A DNA stretch of 64,000 nucleotides, from assembly GCA_964019165.1 (NCBI GenBank), contig OZ025269.1:15091422-15155421 (forward strand), read 5' to 3'. The DNA is from Mastigias papua (Eukaryota > Cnidaria > Scyphozoa > Rhizostomeae > Mastigiidae). Positions 57,720 through 64,000 of the stretch are shown here, one piece after another. A model generated the notes under the pieces. The model ran no database searches, was not told the origin of the DNA, and saw nothing but the letters and a program-made list of their open reading frames with translations. The number at the start of each line of letters is the position of its first letter. The stretch's first letter is position 1. The position numbers and the translations under genes were made by a program.

Positions 57720-58212
57720 TAAAGAACTTGTCAATTTGAAAAATTTTTATAGCAGCAAGCAAACAAGAATTAGGAAGCCGGTTCTATTCAGTTGCAGCCA
57801 AAATCAGCATTGAATGTTTGCTATGCTTGTCTGAAGTGTTCTTAGATTATTGTTAAAGGCATTGTAAGTGCCGTTCATAGCCAGAACCAGATGACGTCAT
57901 GTCCTTTTCTGCTATGGACGGCACAGAATATTGTATTTTGTTGAGTTTTAGATTGACATTGATATATAAAAAAAAAAAAAGTGTTTTATGTTTCATTCGT
58001 ATTCAGCTATAGCTAAAATTAAATGCAGAATTCAGAATTTCAATGTTTTACTTGTGTCTGTACCATTTGTATGGCACTAAATGTGGAGTGAAAATTAAGG
58101 AGCTGTTAGGGACCTTTTAGTACTGCAACTTGATAATTGGAGATCCAAAAATAAGGCACGTTTGGGACTAGGCCTTGAGCTAGGTTTCTTATAAAATAAA
58201 AAGCGTGTAAGG
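57720..58212. mobile_element. TA-flanked MITE family, copy B (left end missing) with nested hairpin
   Basis: The right end reads GGGACCTTTTAGTACTGCAA...CTAGGTTTCTTATAAAATAA...AAAGCGTGTA (to 58212). The body shares the GTCAATTTGAAAAATTTTTA and TTCAGTTGCAGCCAAAA blocks with copy C. The CACGC left end is not present, and a foreign hairpin (57868-57924) is inserted or has arisen inside. Confidence 0.5.
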
Positions 58213-58409
58213 GTAGGCGAAGCAGGAAGGAAAGAAATATACTGAAAGGAAACTCAGTTGTGAAAAGAAAATTCACGGAAATGATTAAGGGTCAATTAGG
58301 GATTGGAATTTTATTACGTCTATTATTGTTTTGAGCCCTACCTCAAAAAGCTGTTTACCATAGAGTGAGTTTACTCTGGAGCAGGGGCTCACTGTTTCAC
58401 AAACATAGG

Positions 58410-58811
58410 ATTACATGCGTTTTTATACGGAACCACATTACAAGGATCCTACATTTAGAATGCCGAAATATTTAAAGAACTTATGCTACTAAAGGAAAAT
58501 TCCTTAAGGAACTTTTCAATTTGAACAATTTTTACAGCACCAAGCACTCAAGAGGCAGAAGCTGTTTCCATTCATTTGCAGCCAAAACCCGTACAGATTG
58601 TTGCCATGCTTATGTTGAGTCCTTCATTTTTCATTGACATTACATTAAAACCAAAATTAAATGCAAAATTCAGAGTTTCAACGTTTTACATGAGTCTGTA
58701 CCATCTTCATGGCAATAATTGAGTACCACAATTTGATCATTGGAGGTCCAGAAATAAGGGGCTTTTGGAGCTAAACCTTGAGCTAGGTTTCTTATAAAAG
58801 AAGTGTGTAGG
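58410..58811. mobile_element. TA-flanked MITE family, copy C
   Basis: The left end TTACATGCGTTTTTATACGG followed by AACCACATTACAAGGATCCTAC, and then TTAAAGAACTTATGCTACTA, is the reverse complement of the right part of copy A. The right end GAGCTAGGTTTCTTATAAAA...GTGTGTA mirrors copy A's left end. Copy C is therefore an inverted, diverged sister of copy A. Non-coding. Confidence 0.6.
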
Positions 58812-60217
58812 ACCAAAATCTACATGCTCGTAACATGTAGCCGACATTTGAACTGTCAGGAATAGACATGAAATAGAAACGGCATTCGTATTCGATTCAG
58901 CAATTGTATTGCAACTTGGTTAACGTCTACGGTATTACAAGACTTGTCTAGAATTAAATAAATACGTATCATAATCTATAAAGTTTTATGATTCTTCTCT
59001 AATTAAAGATGCGTTAAATATCTCAATTTTATTCACGAGAATGTGTTCACAGTTCAGAAACAAAATATCGCTAAGATAACGAAGAAATGCTAGATGAATC
59101 TATTTCTATCCATGTGTATCATACTCAGTTGTCCAAGGAATAGCCAGTATTTCCTTGGTGACTGCAGATCAAATTTCCTGAGAGGGTCGTAACTCATCCT
59201 TTTCAATACTATATTGGTTTTCACTATGGCAAGCAAAACAAGCTAATTGACGACAGGAAAAGGATCGAGACATATCGAAATAGATCCAAATGGAAAATTC
59301 CTATACGTTTTACTTAATTGTTCTCAACTCTTCCACTTGAAAAGCAATGGGGGTTTCGCACTTGAAAGGTAATTCTATAAGCTATGTGGTAAGTAAAATG
59401 ACTTACGCTTAAAGGTAAATGATTGATACTCAGCTTCACAGAAAGATTAAAAAAATTATATATGAAAATATATATGTGTATATATATCCAGCAATCAATA
59501 CTGGCGAGCGTACTGCACTTTCATTCAACAGATATCCTATGCTCAGGATATAAGCTACTTAACAGTAAAATTAGTTAAATCACTGTGTTGTTATCTACAA
59601 AAAAAATTAGAACAATCAACCAATGAACTTAAGCTATTCTTATCTATATGTTACAAGGAACTAGCCGACCAGCTATACGAAGCTGAAGGTAAATAGTTTC
59701 TAATGGAGGAGGGGAAAATGCGGAGATAGATTACCATTTAGGGTTCTGATCAAATTCATAGAGGTCAGAAAGGAGGAATGACCAATGCGGTTTGGAGTTT
59801 AAGAGCCATTTGTTAGGATCTCGATCTTTATCCATTGTTAAGTAGATATTAATCTTCCTCAAAATCTGAATAGTATTTAGAAGATACAATTAATTCCAAT
59901 CTGGTAATGCTACTAGTAGAATGTAATCCTTCATTCCATAAACTAAGTTATAAAGATCTTTCTATGAGAAAGAGTTTAACCTTTATACCACGCATTAAGC
60001 CTGTAGAAATCTTTGGTTTTTGATAAAATTTACGTCAGTATTTCTGAAACTCAATTCTAAATACGATCTTTCATTTAAAACAGTTGAAAATTTCTCTATG
60101 TGACCACAAGGATAATTGGATGATAGCTACCAAAGTATCAAGGGGCAAGGGTCTCAAGTACTTTCACAGTTAAACATCATCCACACCATTTACGTTTTTT
60201 TTCGAGGGGACATCGCT
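58812..60217. other. No gene seen; presumed bZIP gene 3' UTR near its right edge
   Basis: AT-rich, without recognisable ORF, repeat family or RNA gene. The last few hundred bases before 60218 should be the 3' untranslated region of the minus-strand bZIP gene. Confidence 0.35.
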
Positions 60218-62849
60218 TCAATCAACAAGACCATGGGGGCAATGGTGCTCTTTAAGCATCTGTTCGAGTTGCTTTAGCTGTGCTCTCAACGACGTTATTT
60301 CAGTTTCTACTTCGTTGTTCTGCTCCTCCAAATCTGCAGTTTCTTTTTCTAATGTCTCTATCCTCTCTCTTCTTCGCGTTCGACACCTTAGAGCCGCTAG
60401 TTTATTTCTCTCTCGCCGCAGTCTTCGTTTTTCTCTCTCCTCTTGGGGGAGCTAAAAGATGAACACATTGATATGATCATTCTGCTTGATTACAACAACG
60501 ATGATTAACACTACACAAAGGAGAGCTTAGAAAGAAGGGCAAATAACAGGTGCCAATAGCCAGTGTTGAAAAAGATCATAAAGTCACAAGTCCTTCATCG
60601 ATTAATAATTTCCTGTTTATGCTTCTTTCCATGCTTTGCACATGAGACCCTATTGATGACTTGCATTTAATACTATGACGATAGCGGATAATATATCTCA
60701 ATTTCAAGGGGCTTTTACGCATGGAATGTAAATGAGATGTTGTCTTGGACACGCCCTTATTTACATTTACTAATCAGAGCTCATACGCACACTTTGAATA
60801 AAATATCAGTAAATATCAAAGTGCAAAGCAAGAAACCACAGCCAGAAATACGTCCACTCTTGTGATTCAACTTAGAAAGGTTGGCAACTGTAATTTACTC
60901 AAGTTTCAAACGGTATTAAGCAACACCTTTACCACTGTGCAAATAGACCAACATCAGTACACTGTGTAATTAAAGATAATTATCCTATGCTAATATTTTA
61001 TGATAATTTGCTTGTTTTAAATTCCACGTTGCTGCTCACAATTCATCGACTAACCACACTAAGTCACAAAGCTTATAGATAGACGTATACACTTGGAAGA
61101 CGTACACGTTTAAGACTCTGGTTCTAAGAAAGTAGTGCTCGATTGCTCAAACAGGTAAGAAAGATCAACACTGGAATTCTGAGACCTAGGAAAGTCGTTA
61201 GGCTCAAACACATTTAACTGTTCAATTTCCACCACGTCCATCATCTAGTTTATTTAATTTATATATATTTCCTGTGTTAATCTATGTGTTTCAGTATTAT
61301 ATTTCTGTAGCGACTGTCTGTCTGTGCAAGTAACACTGCAGTGTTAAACAAACTCAAAGTCCTTACTAAGAAAGTCTTATGAAAGTTCTCGAATAAAAAT
61401 AACAAAAACCTAAGAATTTTTCAGTACAGTGCTAGTCAAAATGCATTCTTATAAATAAAACGTGGACTGCGACAACACGTGGTAGGTTTAACCTTTGCCA
61501 TAGGCTATGTGTGCAGCAGGCCTGAGGTAAACTGTCCTATTGAGTAATCGTTGAACAAATGCCTGTCTAGGGCTGCCATGGGTTAACTAACAGGTTGCTA
61601 TAGGATTATGCGACATGGCTTGTAGAAATGTGTATTTCATAACTTTTGCATACCTCATCATCTCGTTTTCGCTCTCTACTCCTATATCCCATGTAGACCG
61701 CATACTGTAAAGTTCGTTCTGAGACTGGTTGATTTAGGTATCTTGGCGGAGCGCATCTATCAGGTTGATAAGACAAAGGAGGCTGGTAGCCAGTGGGCGA
61801 TGATCCTGAGCAACTGCTTGAACAGGAGGCAGGACTCCCTGGCAGGACAGATTGGTGGGCATAAGTGCAAGGGCTGTACGCCACCGACATTGTGGTGTCG
61901 TGGTATGCGTCTGGTGCAGTAACCTATAATGAACAAGAGCAGGTTAAATAAGTATTTCAGGTAAAACAACAATGAAAAAGAACAAAATTTTATTGAACAA
62001 TGAAGCAACATATGAATGAAATACTTCGACACTTGTCTTTGGGATATTTCTGTCAGCCATTGTGTATTCCCACAGCAAAACATTAGCTTCTAATACGAAT
62101 TTACACACATTGACGTATACTACGAGACACAGATTACTTGACATCCGTTAGGTGGTTGCATTCCATTCATTCTACCATTCAACGTAGGTATATGTTGTGA
62201 CTGATTCATTTTATGAGTCACGTCCTCATTTCCCAACTAAACCGCTTGTTGGGGAAGAGGACCCCCGTTACGTCACACATACCATAATGCAATGTGTACC
62301 GTGAATTCAAAAATTCACAGCAACAACAATAATCGAGAAGGCAACTCTTGTCAACGCTATAGGTGACGAAGAGAATTTCTCTGGCGCCAAGGCCGATGGC
62401 AGTTAGTTAACTTGCATCGTCTCTATCTCCTACAGCGGACTAAAGCTATGAAATGTGAAAGAAGTCCTATACACTGACTTTCATCATTCTGCTTTGGACT
62501 GTCAATTCTAACTTTTGCAATTACGACTACAAGGAGGGTGTATGTTTAGGCCACATAGACCTTACACCTTGTCAAGGCTTTGTCCTGGCAAAAATGGAGC
62601 AACACAGACTTTCAACTATCGTTATACAGATGTGCAAAGTTTGTAAAGGTATGCATTTTACATACTGCATTGTACGTAACTCTTTACCTGCTCAAGGTAT
62701 TCTTCTTCGGAATCAAGTTCTTCCTTTATTCGTTCGGACGACTCCATGGAATCATCTTCCTGCTGACCAAGTATGAACTCTGACAAGCTGAAAGTATCTT
62801 GAAACATCGATGTTGGGTCGCAAACGTGATCAAAAGTCAGCCCCGACAT
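60218..62849 (-). CDS. Fos/ATF3-like bZIP transcription factor (3 exons, 221 aa)
   Basis: Nuclear basic leucine-zipper protein expected to dimerise (with Jun-like partners if Fos-type) and bind AP-1/CRE sites. Exons: 62849-62688, 61923-61654, 60451-60218; all junctions fall between codons. The N-terminus is acidic (FILGQQEDDSMESSERIKEE) and the middle is Ser/Pro/Tyr-rich. The basic region is at 151-172 with RRERNKLAALRCRTRRR, carrying the N-x-x-A-A-x-x-C-R signature (N160, A163-A164, C167, R168). The zipper heptads are L178, L185, V192, L199 and L206. The C-terminal HHCPHGLVD recalls the post-zipper HRP end of Fos and ATF3. Acidic zipper residues fit a Fos-like, preferentially heterodimerising factor, but the choice between Fos, ATF3 and JDP2 groups is open. 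The first ATG in frame was chosen as the start. Confidence 0.9.
61125..61400. repeat. Diverged relative of the 198-bp repeat, in bZIP intron 2
   Basis: ACTGGAATTCTGAGACCTAG at about 61173, AATTTCCACCACG, TAGCGACTGTCTGTCTGTGC and ACTAAGAAAGTCTTATGAAA follow in the same order as the unit at 53951-54140. One unit plus part of another is present, in the same orientation. Confidence 0.45.
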
Positions 62850-62982
62850 TAAGTTTCCTCTAAAGAGTTCACAAATTTCCGGTTGTAGTAAGATCGATTA
62901 TTCACTTTTTCCAAGTTTTTCTCACTCGGTGGATACTCGTTGACGAGAATTTTTTCGTTCTGACGAGAATCAACAAGCACTT

Positions 62983-63055
62983 GTTTTATAACTCTCGCTT
63001 CTGAGAGATTGACCAATCAGAAGGTAGATCTGAACAGACGTAGGCAAAGACGTCA
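62983..63055 (-). promoter_or_regulatory. Candidate bZIP gene promoter: CRE, CCAAT and TATA
   Basis: Read on the minus strand towards the gene: TGACGTC (63055-63049), ATTGG, i.e. an inverted CCAAT box (63017-63013), then TATAAAAC (62990-62983). This lies about 130-200 bases upstream of the ATG at 62849, in the order expected of an inducible promoter. A further TACGTC half-site lies at about 63036-63041. Assignment rests on motif order and spacing only. Confidence 0.55.
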
Positions 63056-63059
63056 GTAA

Positions 63060-63965
63060 CGATTATATAAACCGATAATTGCACAATGAATCGTACAGTG
63101 AATGGTTTTCTTTTGTTATTGCGATTGTGACGCAGTTTAAAGCAACCAATCGGAGGCAATGTTGTTATTCGTTTTATTGTTGTCATGGAAGCCTGCAACT
63201 ATTTTTAACTCAACCTACACTTCGGTACATATACTCGTTTCTCGTTTCAGACGATGGATTGACGGGAAAAGTCGAGATCTTTCCCGTTACAGGAGAATGC
63301 AAATCCTCAGAGAGTCACCGACTGTTCATAGGCACAGGCATCATGAAGAATGAAACAAGCGATATTCGTGAGGAATCTGTTGATAAACTTTGTCACAGTT
63401 CATTATGTTAGAGGACAACTGTTTCCCGTGCAAATGAAGTAGAAGTTCTAGCTCGTACATACGCCATACTTTACTATCAAGTCAACTACTGAACATTGTT
63501 ATTATTAATGGCGGCATTAATTCCTTTCGCAGTTGTTTGCAGTGGATTATATGCTTTGAGCAACCACAGAATAGATTTATTCTGTGTAGCAGCACTCACG
63601 TACTGTCTGCTTCTGTCTAGAAATAAATCTATCAGCCTCCTTTCTTGTAATTTTAGTGTTTGTGAATGTTAAGTGTTATGCAACCGATTGGTAGTGCTGT
63701 ACACATAAAGTAGTAAGTGTTACATGCACCGTAAACTCTGGAATTGATACCCATCTAGAAAGTCCTCCTCGAGTAATACCCACCACAGAGGATGATGAAG
63801 ACCTTGATATAATGATGCATATTTATACAGGATAGGCCTTTTTCAGTACATGTAAAGTACTGCTATCATATAGACGGATGCTTGAATTTAGAGTGTTCTT
63901 GTAATGTTATGGAAAAATGGAACGTTGAAAGCTTTTCATGCAGCATGTTTCAAAGAAGTTTATAA
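63060..63965. other. Upstream flank of the bZIP gene, no gene supported
   Basis: A second CCAAT (about 63146) and a TATATAA (63064-63070) occur here. The plus-strand frame at 63079-63411 has no family likeness. The rest is AT-rich, with a TAATACCCACC-type word near 63775 resembling the AAGCCCCC element family. Confidence 0.35.
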
Positions 63966-64000
63966 GCTCCCTCCTTGGATAAGCCCTCCCCTCGAATAAG
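63966..64000. mobile_element. Start of an AATAAGCCCCC-type element cut by the window edge
   Basis: CTCCCTCCTTGGATAAGCCC followed by TCCCCTCGAATAAG matches the internal words of the element at 42078-42568. Only the first 35 bases are visible. Confidence 0.4.

Noticed and set aside
60280..60462. Plus-strand hydrophobic frame over the bZIP exon
   Set aside because: Antisense shadow of the Arg/Lys/Glu-rich basic-zipper coding exon.
63079..63411. 110-codon plus-strand frame with a TATATAA upstream, a possible gene divergent from the bZIP gene
   Set aside because: No similarity, overlapped by another frame of equal quality, and the TATA and CRE are better explained by the minus-strand promoter set.

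Overview
This is AT-rich nuclear DNA from an animal. The genes are intron-rich, with GT-AG splice sites, and are separated by microsatellites, LINE fragments and short inverted-repeat elements. Presenilin, RAB1, AK7, BBIP1, ubiquitin-RPS27A and a Fos/ATF3-type bZIP factor together indicate a ciliated metazoan. The close resemblance to vertebrate proteins, plus abundant CR1/Jockey-like LINE and hAT debris, fits a marine invertebrate. A cnidarian is my best guess, but the sequence alone does not prove it. I could rebuild six genes exon by exon by following splice phase. Nearly all long open frames elsewhere are repeats or chance.

Layout: 1-655 holds a decayed LINE tail. 1881-13363 (minus) is a complete ten-exon presenilin gene (464 aa), whose introns carry a LINE tail, a (TCAC)n array, a (CA)n array and two short elements. 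About 1.4 kb upstream and head to head lies the single-exon BBIP1 gene (14760-14996, plus). 15-18.9 kb is repeat-rich: a LINE tail, (TA)n, a 23-bp hairpin and a hAT-like MITE. 19023-23844 (minus) is a complete seven-exon RAB1 gene (203 aa). 24.3-27.7 kb holds a second hAT-like MITE and a 2.7-kb block with long inverted arms and a pentanucleotide satellite. 28329-41996 (minus) is adenylate kinase 7 with 18 exons (690 codons); only a short last exon is missing. An inverted-repeat element sits 82 bp upstream of its ATG, followed by two rearranged LINE copies (42.6-45.2 kb). A palindromic element lies at 46.7-47.2 kb. 47697-52345 (plus) is ubiquitin-RPS27A (157 aa, four coding exons). 52.9-58.8 kb is a transposon graveyard: a LINE tail, a 198-bp repeat, a hAT transposase remnant, a non-autonomous hAT element with a perfect 8-bp target duplication, and three copies of a TA-flanked MITE family. 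60218-62849 (minus) is a three-exon Fos/ATF3-like bZIP gene with CRE, CCAAT and TATA elements upstream.

The genes are not an operon. Presenilin is an intramembrane protease, RAB1 an ER-Golgi GTPase, AK7 and BBIP1 cilium proteins, RPS27A a ribosome and ubiquitin source, and the bZIP protein a likely immediate-early transcription factor. I see no convincing new biological system. The most unusual material is the set of non-coding inverted-repeat families, several with visible target-site duplications, and a hairpin with a hammerhead-like core.
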